A stretch of DNA of 64,000 bases from Branchinecta lynchi (Eukaryota; Arthropoda; Branchiopoda; Anostraca; Branchinectidae): positions 21,354,938 to 21,418,937 of the forward strand of contig JAKZAP010000014.1 of assembly GCA_023053575.1 (NCBI GenBank). Reading direction: 5' to 3'. The translations under genes were made by a program, and so were the position numbers. This document shows positions 33,753 through 44,608 of this stretch, in pieces. The number at the start of each line of letters is the position of its first letter. Position 1 is the stretch's first letter. A model generated the notes under the pieces. It saw nothing but the letters and a program-made list of their open reading frames with translations. It had not been told where the DNA came from and did not search any database.

Positions 33753-34000
33753 ACAAATAACCCACGGTTTTGGCTGTTTCAAGGCTTTTCCGAGACCAAT
33801 TTACATAACTGTTTTTTCTGATGGAAAAACTTCTCGCAGATAACCGTATACAGCGAGACATACATCGAAGGTAGCAACAAAAACAATTCAACGTTAAAAC
33901 AATTTCGTTAAAACAAAACATAGAACGTACCGTACGAAATTGGGGTCTCCGAGTTCATAAAGTGATTATGGAAGTAGGTTGCGTTAGTATTATAGATATT
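33753..34000 (-). mobile_element. Truncated copy of the 40.5-42.1 kb MITE (H1 empty site)
   Basis: Minus strand matches the left TIR and interior of that element: GGAGACCCCAATTTCGTACGG, GAGAAGTTTTTCCATCAG, then a 6-T/A run at 33812-33817 and GTTATGTAAATTGG. At the same point the other copy carries a 1.13-kb H1. Confidence 0.7.
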
Positions 34001-34415
34001 AGTCTAGATTTAGTTCTGGTTTATTTTTCACAGTATAACGTTCTGTATGTAGCCTAATGTTGTATAGCCTTTATTTGGAAATTTAGTAAATAGAAACAAA
34101 AAAAATGTTTAATCTTAAACCAAAAATCATATTCTTGTAAGTTTAATACGTTCTTTCGAACGATGTGAAATTATGATGGTTTCGTCATTACTGCTTTAAA
34201 CAAAGAAATACATACAATGAGCGGATCCATTTGTGCAAAGTGAACCCGGAATAGACCCCCCCCCCCCACTGTAGGCAAAAATTGATGTTATTAGCCTATT
34301 TTTCGTAGCATCCCAATAGCAGAAATACGCCGTTGCGTTTATCGCAGCGAGGTCGAATACTCCAGGAGCATTTCTCAGCATTCTCAGTGCCTTCCGTCGT
34401 GCTTCGGACATTACA

Positions 34416-34622
34416 TCAGAGCGAGTTAACATCTGAAGATCTGTTGAATTTAGCTTCGTCATAATAGGACGGGATTTCCCAGTCATGTTCCCAGTCTTTG
34501 GTCGCCCACTCTTTGTCCATCGCCTTTTTGAATTCATCGGAAGTTGGAGCTGATACTGTTGTGTGGGATTTGTCTGGGTCTGGCTCTGGTTCCAAGAGGC
34601 TGTGTTTGAGAAGTCGGGTGCA
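34416..34622 (-). CDS. Candidate terminal exon, unknown protein
   Basis: On the minus strand a pyrimidine-rich TTCCTCTTAG could be a 3' splice site. It is followed by 68 open codons ending in TGA, giving an acidic, Trp-rich product (for example SDEFKKAMDKEW, DWEHDWEIPSYYDEAKF) that reads like real protein. A second frame over the same DNA (to 34196) is also open and Asn/Gln/Arg-rich, so the choice is uncertain. Part of the segment (34340-34400) weakly resembles 5400-5455, so it may be a repeat. I do not recognise a domain. Confidence 0.25.
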   Translation of the reverse strand, partial: CTRLLKHSLLEPEPDPDKSHTTVSAPTSDEFKKAMDKEWATKDWEHDWEIPSYYDEAKFNRSSDVNSL

Positions 34623-35224
34623 CTAAGAGGAACCTAGGGTGGCTTGCCTGCCAAACAAGACCAACGATGTTGCTGGGTCCCAGCATGCTTCTATAGACTT
34701 TCCAGGAGAAGGGTAGGGTAGGTTTCTACTGGAGATCCCCCCCCCTCCCTATGGAAACCATCGGAAGGGAAGATTTGGCATTTCTTATCTCCCCTACCCT
34801 ATTTTTGCATATCCATTGGCCAAGTGACCAAGAAATATATTCTAAATTGTCGAGTCTGCCGGATTCGGTTTAACTATCGGTCCGATGAAAAAACAACAAA
34901 GCAAGGATACAAGATCAGCATGTCTTCTTACAGTCCAATGAACTTGATTGAGAAATGTTCCAACCATCTAATCAGTCTTATGGAGACATCCCATAGCACT
35001 TTGCTCTGCAATAGTCCTCCTAGTTATTCTCTCCCTATATCCCCTTATTTCTATATATCTCTTCTGTTTGCATCACCATCATTAATATCCCGCCATCATG
35101 ACAATAGGTCACTCGGTCTATCCCCTAGCTACATGTACAAGAGTGGACATAAATAATATACGAGTAAACTGATCTACGTTATGGTCCATCTCGACTAGTA
35201 GGCCTTGGGCTTGACTGGAAATGT
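34623..35224. other. Unassigned stretch
   Basis: No supported feature. C-runs at 34258-34268 and 34737-34746 border the candidate exon region. Confidence 0.35.
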
Positions 35225-35345
35225 CAAGTTCAAGTTCAAGTTCAATGGGTTTATTAACAAATACAAAATAAATCATACATAACCAAAAGACTCAGTCCAT
35301 TTCTGGGCGCCGAGAAACACAATCATTACATTTTAGACATATTAC
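35225..35345 (-). mobile_element. Non-LTR 3' end with (GAACTT)n tail
   Basis: Three AAGTTC hexamers at 35225-35244 beside a TTTATT/AATAAA-containing 3' UTR. A hexameric TTGAAC tail is typical of CR1/Jockey-group 3' ends. No RT frame was detected upstream. Confidence 0.45.
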
Positions 35346-35957
35346 GCAGAGTGGTCACTGTTCCTACTCTCAGACACAGCCTTGCCTCTAAAAAAAACAA
35401 AAAAAAAACTAACCAATTACCTTCCTGCACCTTACCCCAGGGGAAGCCACCCCACCATAAAAAAAAATGTTATTGTTATTTTATTCTTAAGCATTTTTTG
35501 TTTTATTTTTTTGTTTTATTTTACCAGACCTTATTTAATTATTCTTCTGTAATGCTAATAAACGATTTTTTACTTTTTTTTTAAATGACGCAAGAGAGCT
35601 CCTACCTCTCAACTCATCTGGTGGTCTACCTCTCAGCTCATCTGGTGGGCATGTGAATTCGAGTTTCGCTAGGATGTGTGAACCAGCTTGATTAGGGATT
35701 TCTGGATTGACTGCGGCTGAGCTATTCCCTGGACTTTCCCTTGTCTCTTATGTCCGGTTATCTGACTGGTCCTGGGGCTAGTGGGCATCTACGGTGTCAG
35801 AATGTCTTCAGCCCACACCCCAGGAGCCTTATCTTTACTAAACCTTGCCTACCCCTCGTCCATCTTCTTAACGTCAGTTTCCTAGGCAGTTTGGTCAAAG
35901 ATACCTAGTTAAACAAAATTGTTATACTATCCGTTAACATTTATGAACGTCAGTATA
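35346..35957. other. Unassigned, T-rich
   Basis: A long T-rich patch at 35460-35585 and nothing else supported. Confidence 0.4.
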
Positions 35958-36336
35958 TTCATTCATTCATTTATTTATTTCCCTCAAAGAATGTATAATG
36001 AGGAGTACTAAAATAAATTTAAAAACACTGTTACAAATAACTTTCATAACAATAAATAACAATTGACGTACATTACACAAAGCACTGTACTTACTTAACT
36101 ATTAGCTTTTTAGCGAAAAACGGTAACAGATTCTTCAGAGTCAGAATATTATTAGCTTTAGCTACAAAATTATCAAATTTCTGCTGAATTGCCAGGGCAG
36201 GATCTTTAACTGAAAGGGAATTAATTAGAGGTGTATTTCTAGCAAATAAATTCCACAGCCCAAAAGATTCCGGTATTTCTTTTCCAAATGAAAAACTCCC
36301 CGATTCCCCTACCGTAAAATGGCTTGGCATCATCAT
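35958..36336 (-). pseudogene. Retroelement 3' end with RT C-terminal-like ORF
   Basis: An 81-codon minus-strand frame contains ESFGLWNLFARNTPLINSL and ends at 36091. It is followed by a 3' UTR with ACATTCTTTGAGGGAAATAA and a (TGAA/TAAA)n tail at 35958-35985. The sequence F-x-L-W-N-x-x-x-x-N-x-P is the form seen near the C-terminus of CR1-group RTs, but only weakly. Truncated. Confidence 0.5.
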
Positions 36337-37055
36337 AGCGGTAGTTTATATAATAGTTTTTGTTCTCCATCTGTGTGCAACCTTTCTGGAGTTTTGGTAT
36401 TCTGACACGAAAAGATTTAAAATGTATCAGGATTTATTATTTAAAATATTATAAGCTTCTCTTGTATCTTCCTCGACATCAGGCAAGTATCCAGGAATTT
36501 TTTTGTTTTGTTTGGGGGGTTGCGTTTCGGAAGGGGGGGGGGATTTCGCCTGCTGGTTTGACAAAAAAGCACAAAAAACACATAGAACAGAGGGAAAAGC
36601 CTATAAAAATCGTTATTTTTGTATGTTTCGGGGGAGGGGGGGTTAAACCCTCTAACACCCCTGGATACGGTCTTGCTCGACATCATAGGAATTCCCGTAT
36701 AACTGTTAATGTTTGTGCAAAGTTACCTTCAATTGCCGAGGACCTTCACGTTTCTCTGCATTCCATCTAGTAAGAACGTTTTTTTACTCCCGATTAGTCC
36801 CTTATCTTTTTCTTAATGTTTATTTTTTTAATCTTTTGCATTAATTGCATTCTTGGAAGCTCGGTGTATTTTCCCTTTTCTTTGTCTATACTGCCTTATT
36901 TCCCTCTTCTTAAGTGCGTAATAAATTTCGTATTCATCATCATCATGTATTGTTTCAGTACTCAGGGTTTCAAGATATTCTCCTTCTTTCTAATCATTCT
37001 AGAAACTATAATAACAAATTGTATTTTGAACATTCGTTCGCTTCGGTGCAAAAAT
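36337..37055. other. Unassigned, G-run-containing repeat-like stretch
   Basis: 36530-36660 holds two G-runs flanking AAAAAACACATAG sequence. It looks like a repeat but has no partner in the window. The ORF on the minus strand through it is probably not a gene. Confidence 0.35.
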
Positions 37056-38150
37056 ACCAAAGGTTTCGGTGGGATCCCGAAGTGACATATTTTCTGACAT
37101 TTTTGTTGCCGGATTCCGGCGAATCAATCGGAACTACTGATTTGGTAGAACGATACTGAAGATCGATTTCCTATGTTGTTTTGTACCATGACGAAAATCC
37201 CGAGCACCCGCTAGGCTAAAGACACAGTAGAAGACACAAAAGAAAGACACCTTCCGAATTTCCGGTTTTCGCCGGATTCCGTCAGTAGTAATAACTGAGC
37301 ACGAAAACGAAGCAGATTACTGGATTCAGCATGTCGCCTTTATACATGTCTACCCTTTAGCGACACTGAACGACTTAATTAAGAACTCATATGCAAAACC
37401 GTAGGCTAATTTCTTTTTTTCCGGATTCTGGCCGAACATTCATCCCACACCCCCACCTACCCAGCCTGTCTGCTTAAAACACTGTTTCGACACCTTAACT
37501 GGCAAAACTTGTAATTCTCACAAATTGCCGTTTTTGCTGGTTTCCGGACGAGCTATACTTGTTTGGAAGATTTTTAATTCTAAAAAGTAACTTTCACAGC
37601 GTGAACGCCGAATTTGACTTCTACGTCCAAACATAACTAAACACTCGAATCAATTTATCAGTTCAATAATAATTTCAACACAATTCGTAACAAATTCATT
37701 AGTCGATACAAAGCTTATCTACCACAATTTACACGATAGGCTCATTTAGCGAACATTTTGCCAAAAACTTCTAAAACAAATAAAAATCACTTTAAAGAAA
37801 TGTTTTGATTTTTTTTTCAAATTCATCAAAGTCAATTTTTAATCATTATGTCGAAAGTAATTTCACTTAAATACATATATAAAACAAAATAAAATGGGGC
37901 GTTTGGCGAGGAGATGAATTCCAGCTAGAGATTCATCATTATTATCAAGTTCACACCTGTCTCATTAGCTCGAACACAAAAGTCACGCCTTAGTTTGGCC
38001 CCACCCCGTAAATACTCAGCCCTCTTGAAATTGACCTGACGTTTGACCCAAGAGATCGTCACGCCAACTTTGGACAAAATATCTCTTCGAGGGTTATCTT
38101 GCTAACATACGGACGGCATCGACACTTGCGTTTTGCTATCCCTAAAGTGG
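37056..38150 (-). mobile_element. H1 element, old diverged copy
   Basis: ACCAAAGGTTTCGGTGGGATCCC at the left, a few diverged 137-bp-type units (CCGGATTCCG, CTTATACATG...TACCC), and the block CTTGCTAACATACGGACGGC...ACTTGCGTTTTG at the right. The end palindrome is lost. Confidence 0.65.
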
Positions 38151-38839
38151 ACAGTTCTTGGAAACTCTGAAAATAAAAATTACTATTTTGCCATTACATG
38201 TGTTGCCCCACAACCGATCAGATCAGTTTTACCGTGGGAACTAGAGAAGCCGTAGAAGTTCCGAAATTCTTTGTGGTCAATGACAGGAGCAAACTGCGGA
38301 ACAAGCTTTTGTTTTTGTCACTCCTTGTTTTGTTAGTTTCTTTGTAGAGGGTTGTCAACAAGTACAGTGATGAAGTAGGTAAGGTGAGTCACTGTCTGAC
38401 TTTTTCCTTGTTTCTGAATGATATTTGATATTTGAAAAAGAAGAAACAGAAAGAAAATAACATGGATGGCAACAACAAAACTTTGTTTGGTGTGTCTGAA
38501 GAGGATTCCTTCTTCACGATTGCTCAACTACCGCATGATCTTTGCTTTTCGTAATCCAGTTTCTAACAGACAATGTTTACAAAGGTGTCGTTTCGCGGAA
38601 ACCTAAGGGGGGGCAAGCGTCAAATAGTTTATACATATTCGGTTTTATACCCTCGTCAACTATGGTTTTTCAGTGGTTTCCACGGGGAGCTCTTGGCCCA
38701 CTTAGGAAGCAGAGGGATGGCTACCCCCCCCCCCCGTAATGACGTCACTGAAAGTTTAAAATTGGATTTGATTAACAGAGGTCGGTCAGGGCGAGTTTAC
38801 ACAAGGTCGAAAGTGGAAGTCCAAGAATACAGGCAGGTT
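38151..38839. other. Unassigned stretch
   Basis: A 13-C run at 38726-38738. No feature supported. Confidence 0.35.
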
Positions 38840-39060
38840 TGATGGTGCAAAACAGATACGTGCGCTGCATTTTATTGGAGCTATATTTTGTCCCTTCTTG
38901 GAAAAGGTCCTCTTCAGGCTCAAAACCGCTCAAGTTGGAAAAAGGAACTTCTGGTAAACACAAGTTTTGCACCATCAAATATGATTCGCAGTCGGCTTGG
39001 GCTGAAGGAATACTTACCCTCAGGATCAGCGACACGACTGATACGTTTGCAGTATCCTCG
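38840..39060 (-). repeat. Penelope-like/hammerhead-like repeat, single copy
   Basis: GATGGTGCAAAACAGATACG, TATATTTTGTCCCTTCTTGG and AAAGGTCCTCTTCAGGCTC match the 28.4-28.9 kb cluster. Another GCACCATCAAATATGATTCGC follows in inverse orientation, then GGCTTGGGCTGAAGG. Confidence 0.5.
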
Positions 39061-39203
39061 GGTACAAAAGTTCCTTGCTCTCCTGTAATTTGTCATTAAA
39101 TGAAGTCCGGGCAGGCAATAGAATATCCAGCTTAGTTAATAGTGATGGAACCACAGCTGTCGCGATAATTATGAGCATAAAAGCTTCCCCCGAACCTTCC
39201 CCC

Positions 39204-39548
39204 TCAGAAGTATCATAACAGATAACACGAGGATTAGCGGTTTCAACAGACATTGCGTAACAGATAACATTTCAGATGTTATCTTTTATGTTTCAAAATC
39301 AGGAATAATCGTACCATCGTAAATCGTACCATCAGGAAGAGCCGAGAAGCCGCCAAAAAGTATCTGCTGAGTTTTTCGACGTCATGCGGATAAGGAATAA
39401 AGTCAGTAGACAATTTTTGGGCTCTTCCTAACAAAGCTTGTTATACATGACATTTGATGCATGATGTTTTCAACATTCGAAGTGTTATCTGTGACGCATT
39501 ATCTGTTGAAACCGGGCATCCTTGTGTTAACTTTTATGAAACTTCTGA
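39204..39548. mobile_element. 345-bp MITE with TCAGAAGTNTCATAA ends
   Basis: Arms of about 75 bp share TCATAACAGATAACA, GGTTTCAACAGA and ATGCGT.ACAGATAACA. The interior AGAGCCGAGAAGCCGCCAAAAAG matches 46160-46185, linking it to the 46031-48254 element. Confidence 0.8.
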
Positions 39549-39789
39549 CAGTTCGGTGGTATAAAAATTAAAAGTGTGCAGATCGTCATCCATAATCTCT
39601 GCTTTGAGTGGAAAAGGCTTTCACATCGAAGAAAGGCGTGTGTCTCACAGGCACTCTTCATCGCGCTATGTCGAAAACAGTAAAAAGAATAAAAATTCAG
39701 TAAAAAGAAGCTGTCAAAAGCTACACTCCAATCATGGTAGAGAAAAAAACATAATCATTAAAAGTAGCCTAATCTGTTAGACAAAGAAT

Positions 39790-40113
39790 TTGGTTGTGCT
39801 GACATTTTACTCGTTGGTCTTAGACTCTTACCCACACCCTTACCAAGAAAGGCCAGATATCTCCGTGAAAGTCCCTGGTGAACATACATTTAACACAGAT
39901 AACATGCAAGGACATACTTGGTTAATTCCCGACAACCTTCGTAGGGATATCCTCTCTTCACTGGAAGTTAAAGCAAGTTGGACTGAATGGAAGTGGACAC
40001 TATTCCTACGACTTTTATCTGTTCTTGGTAAAGCCTTATTTCAGGAAGTCGAAAGCCTCCGGTTCTTCTCACCCAGGAGACTCGCCGGGATCCAACTTTA
40101 TCAGTGGATTTAA
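39790..40113 (+). CDS. Unrecognised ORF (107 codons)
   Basis: A single open frame in non-repetitive sequence, with GHTWLIPDNLRRDILSSLEV and ASWTEWKWTLFLRLLSVLG. Composition is not obviously artefactual but no domain or splice signal supports it. The coding frame may be an alternative start inside a larger broken reading. Low confidence. Confidence 0.2.
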   Translation: MVVLTFYSLVLDSYPHPYQERPDISVKVPGEHTFNTDNMQGHTWLIPDNLRRDILSSLEVKASWTEWKWTLFLRLLSVLGKALFQEVESLRFFSPRRLAGIQLYQWI

Positions 40114-40692
40114 CGCCTTTTCCCCCAAAAAGTCAGTTTTCGAGGTGACGAGGTGTTTCGGGAAATGACATAATTATAAAACATGAGTTGGGGAAGCCGT
40201 AAATTCGTTTTTCTGTCTGGTCTAAGCGAAGCTGCCGGGGGAAAGAACTTCCTAAGCCGAAGTTATTCATAAAATAAACATCTTCGAATTCGGACGATAA
40301 GTTAGACTGACCGTCACCTTTTTAAGTGGAGACAAACACCAAGTTTGACGTGTGCTTACCGATGGCATTAAATTGTTTGAGTCAAAGGGGAGGCAGTAAC
40401 GGCTGTAATGGATTACAAAATGGGCTTTGTAGGTGCCTGTCTCTCCTTTCAGTGGCCCCGTGACAGCGGACCAGAATAATCTTGATCAAGCTTTCTTAAA
40501 GGACCTGTCTTACTGATAATACTACTGCAAGCTATTTCCATAATCACTACATATACCTGGAGACCCCAATTTCGTATGGTACATTCTAACCCCTCTAACA
40601 AAACCACGCTGATTTTCTCATTTGCCGTGTTTGCTACCCTCGATGTGTGTCACGCTGTCGACTGTTGCCAGCGAGAAGTTTTTCCATCAGAA

Positions 40693-41826
40693 CAAGACCA
40701 AATGTATCGATGGGGTCCCAAAAAATTCAATATTTGATCCAGACAATTCGGTCTTGTTTCCGCCAGATCCAGACTTCGCCAGACTTAAGGCCAAATAGCT
40801 GATCATCTGAGATAACCAACTTCAGATAAGCATTCAGCATGTGTGTTTACCCCTATAAGTCATATCTGTTTTGACGAACACTTCCTGCCATTTCTGCCTA
40901 TTTCCTGGTTTCGGCCGAATTCCGGAACTGCTTGTCCGGCGATAAAAAGAAAGCTAAAAAACGAACTCAGCGTGTCTTCTTTCCCATATATTGAACATCG
41001 AATTAACTTCAAATAAAAATTTAACTTCTAATAAATTTTCCGGCTCCAGCCGGATTCAGGTCGGACTATATGTCCGGGTAAAAAGTGATTGTCATAAACG
41101 GATTCAGCATCTCTTCTTACCCCTAAATCAGACATCTAATCAACCACAATTTTTTTTTTTTTACTTTTAACCGGTTTTGGCCAGATTTCGGACAAACTAG
41201 TTGTCCGGGTAGAAAATTGTTTTCACATAAGTATTCAGCATGTCTTCTTACCCCCAAATCGAACATCTTTTTAAAATTTTTACTTTCAGCAGACTTTCCG
41301 GTTTTGGCCGGATTCCGGGCTAACGACTTGTCCGGCGAAAAAAAGGGTTTTCAGCATCGTGTAGCATGTCCTCTTACCCATAGATCGAACATCTAATCAA
41401 CTTCAAATAAAACTTTCACTTTTAACAAACTTTCCAGGTTTGTAAATATTCTTTGAGCCCAAGCTGACTTTGAAACATTTATTCCAACAATGTTTTCAAC
41501 GGATACGTCAGCTGTTGAAAACATTGTTGGAATAAATATTTCCAGGTTTGGCCGGATTCCGAGCGAACTACTAGTCCGATGACAAAATGGTATTCACCAT
41601 CGTGTTCAGAATGTCTTCTTACCCCATAATCGACTATCACAGTATCTGTTTAAAAATATTTCATTTGCCCCCACCCCTAAATGTAAGGCTACAGAGCCCA
41701 TCTACGAAGTCGACCTTACTCTTGACCCAAGGAATCTTCACACCAATGTTCATAAAAATATCTCGTTCCCTTCGAGAGTCACAGTACGGACCGACAGACG
41801 GACAACCACTTACTTTTTGGGATCCC
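40693..41826 (-). mobile_element. H1 element, complete, bounded by a second empty site
   Basis: Begins CAAGACCAAATGTATCGATG and GGGGTCCC (mutated palindrome), carries diverged 137-bp units, a short GACA/GACG run and ends TTTTTGGGATCCC. The left flank is CCATCAGAA and the right flank AAAAACTGG. The related MITE at 33753-34000 reads CATCAG, six A, CAGTTATG with no insert. Confidence 0.85.
41443..41538 (+). mobile_element. 96-bp insertion with 12-bp target duplication and perfect hairpin
   Basis: TTTCCAGGTTTG occurs at 41431-41442 and again at 41539-41550. The insert contains GAGCCCAAGCTGAC (shared with the Penelope-like repeats) and a 24-bp perfect stem, 41477-41500 with 41514-41537, around a 13-nt loop GGATACGTCAGCT. 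The loop words ATACGTCAGCT recur at 28461. It is probably a very short, snap-back end of the same family. Confidence 0.85.
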
Positions 41827-42316
41827 AAAAACTGGCTATGTAAATTGTTTCCCTGTTTCGCTACAAGTCAACGGGTCTCGGATAAGGCTTAACACAGCAA
41901 AATCCGTGAGTTATTTGTTGAATGCACAGTAGAAAACTTCTCTCAGTCAACCGTCGACAGCGTGATACACATCGAAGGTAGCAAAATGCGGCAAGTGAGA
42001 AAATCAGCGTGGTTTTGTTAGAGGGACCGTGCAAAATTGGTGTCTCCGGGTTTAGAAATATATGGAGTGATCATGGAAATAGGTTGCATTAGTAGTGTAG
42101 GTAAGACAAGTCCTTTTCTGTCTTTTATACTATTCCTAGCTCCCTCTTGGAACAACAGCCTTCTGAAATCCCCGCCTGTCGCCATTGTTTTGGTTTTCCA
42201 CCTAGTCGGGTTTTGCCAGTCACGCAACATAAACTTTCGCCGAAAGCTAAGGTTCGTCGAGAACTATTTGGGATGTGAGAAGCTTCGAAGCGTTTTTTGT
42301 CTGGTAGACCGGTAAC

Positions 42317-42610
42317 TTAATTTTGTTTAAAAGAAAGCTGAAGAAATTTTTAATTGAAAAAGGTAATTGAAAAAGGTGGTTGAATTTTAGGGGTTGTTGG
42401 AAGGGGGTGTAGGTAGGCGGAGAGTTAAGAGGTGGGGTGGGGGGAGGTGAGATGGGGGGTGGTGGGTAGGGTGTGACGAGGAAATCATTTTTCTTTCCTA
42501 TATTCTTTTTTTCTCTCTCTCTTTCTTTACCTCTTTTTTCTTTTCTTTCTTTGAAAATACATTAGGTTAGTTTTTATGTCATTATTTATTGAATAATTTC
42601 AAGTTAAAAG
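42317..42610 (+). pseudogene. CR1/L2-like 3' end with G-rich UTR
   Basis: The frame LILFKRKLKKFLIEKGN ends at a TGA (42370) and matches the FKRKLKGYLIKR end of the 59.2-kb fragment. A G-rich 3' UTR (42385-42475), a CT-rich part and an A/T-rich end follow in the same order as at 59342-59660. Upstream RT sequence is not recognisable. Confidence 0.55.
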
Positions 42611-42614
42611 GTGG

Positions 42615-42836
42615 TTAGAAGATACAGCCACCCGCAGGACTTTTGTCTTTTATGTGGTTGTTGAGTTTTTTTGTACAACGATGAAAGTTTTTGGTGAAGT
42701 AAATATCTGAATCTAAAAAATCTAATCTAAGACGGTCCAGTCTGTTCACTGTTTTGGATTTTTCTTGCTTTGCTTGGTTTTCCAATGTTTTCCTTCCTTC
42801 AACTTCAAATTGGCTTTGTGTCTGGCTTGGAGCCAA
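42615..42836 (-). CDS. Unrecognised ORF (73 codons), Lys/Gln-rich
   Basis: An open minus-strand frame with RLDRLRLDFLDSDIYFTKNF. It has an AATAAA about 35 bp after the stop. Upstream the frame extends about 15 further codons (Lys/Glu-rich) to a TGA. It could be a last exon or an ORF1 fragment; nothing identifies it. Confidence 0.22.
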   Translation of the reverse strand: MAPSQTQSQFEVEGRKTLENQAKQEKSKTVNRLDRLRLDFLDSDIYFTKNFHRCTKKLNNHIKDKSPAGGCIF

Positions 42837-43254
42837 TCCCTTTCTATCTTTCTTTTCTTCTTTCCCCTGATTGCTGTTGAATGTTGTGCGATAGAACGAT
42901 TTTCATCATTTCTTTGTATTTTTTAACCATGGTGCGTTCAGTTTTTGAATATTTCCCGTCCAGCCGCCACGTCGGAAAGCAGGAGGACTGGGTAGAGAGA
43001 CGCCAATTTCACCGTGGAAAGGAATGGAGTTTCGGAAAAACAATATTTCTGAGACGGTTAATTGTGAACAGATCATTTGCAGTAAGAATTGTACTTTAAA
43101 CAAATTTGTTTCAAGTTTCAATATGGGCGACTAGAAAATCAGATCAAGCTTATGGCTAAGAAGAGATGGATTTATTAAGGTAACCAGGTGGGAGGCTGGA
43201 CAGGGGGAGAGTTTCTGTCATTGCCTAACTCTGGACAAAAGAAACTAAAACGTT

Positions 43255-44123
43255 TGTATCGTTTCATCGCAAAAGTTGTCCGTCTGTCTATCTGTCCGTC
43301 TGTAAGCACGATAACTCTCGAAGGGAATGAGATATTTTGATGAAACTTGGTATGAGGATTCTTTGGGTCAAGAGTAAGGTCAGGCTCGTAGATGGGCTCT
43401 GTAGCCCTAAATTTAGGGGTGGGGGAGGGTGTTTAAATTAAGGGGCAAATGAAATATATTTAAACAGATAATGTGATAGTCGATTATGAAGTAAGAAAGC
43501 ATGCTGAACACGATGGTGAAAACCATTTTCTCGACGGGCAAGTAGTTCGCATGGAATTCGGCCGAAACCGGAAAGTTTGTTAAAAGTGAAAGTTTTATTC
43601 GAAGTTTATTAGATGTCCAATTTACGGGTAAGAACTTATGTGAAATGTATTTTCTACCCGGACAACTTGTTCGCCCGGAATCAGGCCAAAACTGGAAAAA
43701 ATTTTACAAGCAAAAGTTTTATTTGAAGTTGATTAGATGACAGATTAAGGGGTAAGAAGAGACGCTGAATCTGTATAAGATAATCGTTCTTTTTACCGGG
43801 TCATATAGTTCGTTCGGAATCCGGTAGAAACCGGATTTTTTTATAAGTTAAAGTTTTGCTTGAAGTTGATTAGATGTTCTTTATATGGATAAGGAGATAC
43901 GCTCAACTCGTTTCTGAACTTTTTTTTTTTTTGACAAGTATGGTAGGTCGTTCTGAATTCTGACGAAACCGGAAATTTGGCAGAAGTAAAGCAGGAAGTT
44001 TCGATCAGTATCGTCAAGATCGATATGGCTTATAGAGGTATATCTGAACTTGAGGTGTATAAACCGGACGGCACAAACATCGTAATATTCAATTTTTGGG
44101 ATCCCATGGAACCTTTGGTCTTG
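43255..44123 (+). mobile_element. H1 element, nearly full length
   Basis: CATCGCAAAAGTTGTCCGTC, a GTCT/GTCC run, TGATGAAACTTGGTATG, three 137-bp-type units, then GGGATCCCATGGAACC and TTTGGTCTTG followed by TTTC. The first 20 bp with the palindrome are degraded. Confidence 0.8.
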
Positions 44124-44316
44124 TTTCAGACGAGACATGGAAGTTTCGTCTGCTACCTCGAGTCATTGCAATCACCTGTGAGGATAAACAAGTCTCTTTA
44201 AAGTTTAACCTAAAAGGGTTGAGATAGGACAAACAATAGTTACCCATCACTTACTCTCTAAAATGGGCTTGAAGACCCGCTGAAAATGCGTTACTTCGTT
44301 GTTCCGCTATTCACTA

Positions 44317-44608
44317 GTTGCGTTTTTTATCGAAGTTTGAAGTTACCTTCAACCTCAAAGGTCTCTGCTTAAATACCGTTTTTGGTCGCCGGTCACAGTT
44401 CCTTCGTCCTTCAAACTCTGACCGTCGAACTTCGTGCGCTAGCAAGTTCGAAGTTTGCTTGGATCGTCGAAGAAACGTCGACCTGGTAAGGATCGCCGGA
44501 TTCGTAAAAACACTAATTAGGCAAACAGTGAACTTCGACGGCGTTCAAAAACGGAAATTAAGCAACCGGCTAAGCGAACGGCGAACAAAACGTCGATCAA
44601 AACGCAAC
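44317..44608. mobile_element. 292-bp MITE with TA target site
   Basis: Ends GTTGCGTTTTTTATCGAAG and (inverse) GTTGCGTTTTGATCGACG, flanked on both sides by TA (44315-44316, 44609-44610), as expected for Tc1/mariner-type MITEs. The interior is rich in TTCGAAGTTTG-type words. Confidence 0.75.

Larger units (their letters stand above)
40498..42116. mobile_element. MITE with about 190-bp TIRs, carrying an H1 insertion
   Basis: The left arm starts AAAGGACCTGTCTTAC and the right arm (inverse) AAAGGACTTGTCTTAC. They include ATTTCCATAATCACT, GGAGACCCCAATTTCG and CGATGTGTGTCACGCTGTCG. Without the H1 at 40693-41826 the element would be about 485 bp. A truncated relative is at 33753-34000. Confidence 0.8.

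Noticed and set aside
36441..36686. 81-codon minus-strand ORF with Pro-rich parts
   Set aside because: The prolines come from two G-runs. The stretch looks like an interspersed repeat with no partner here, and no domain is visible.
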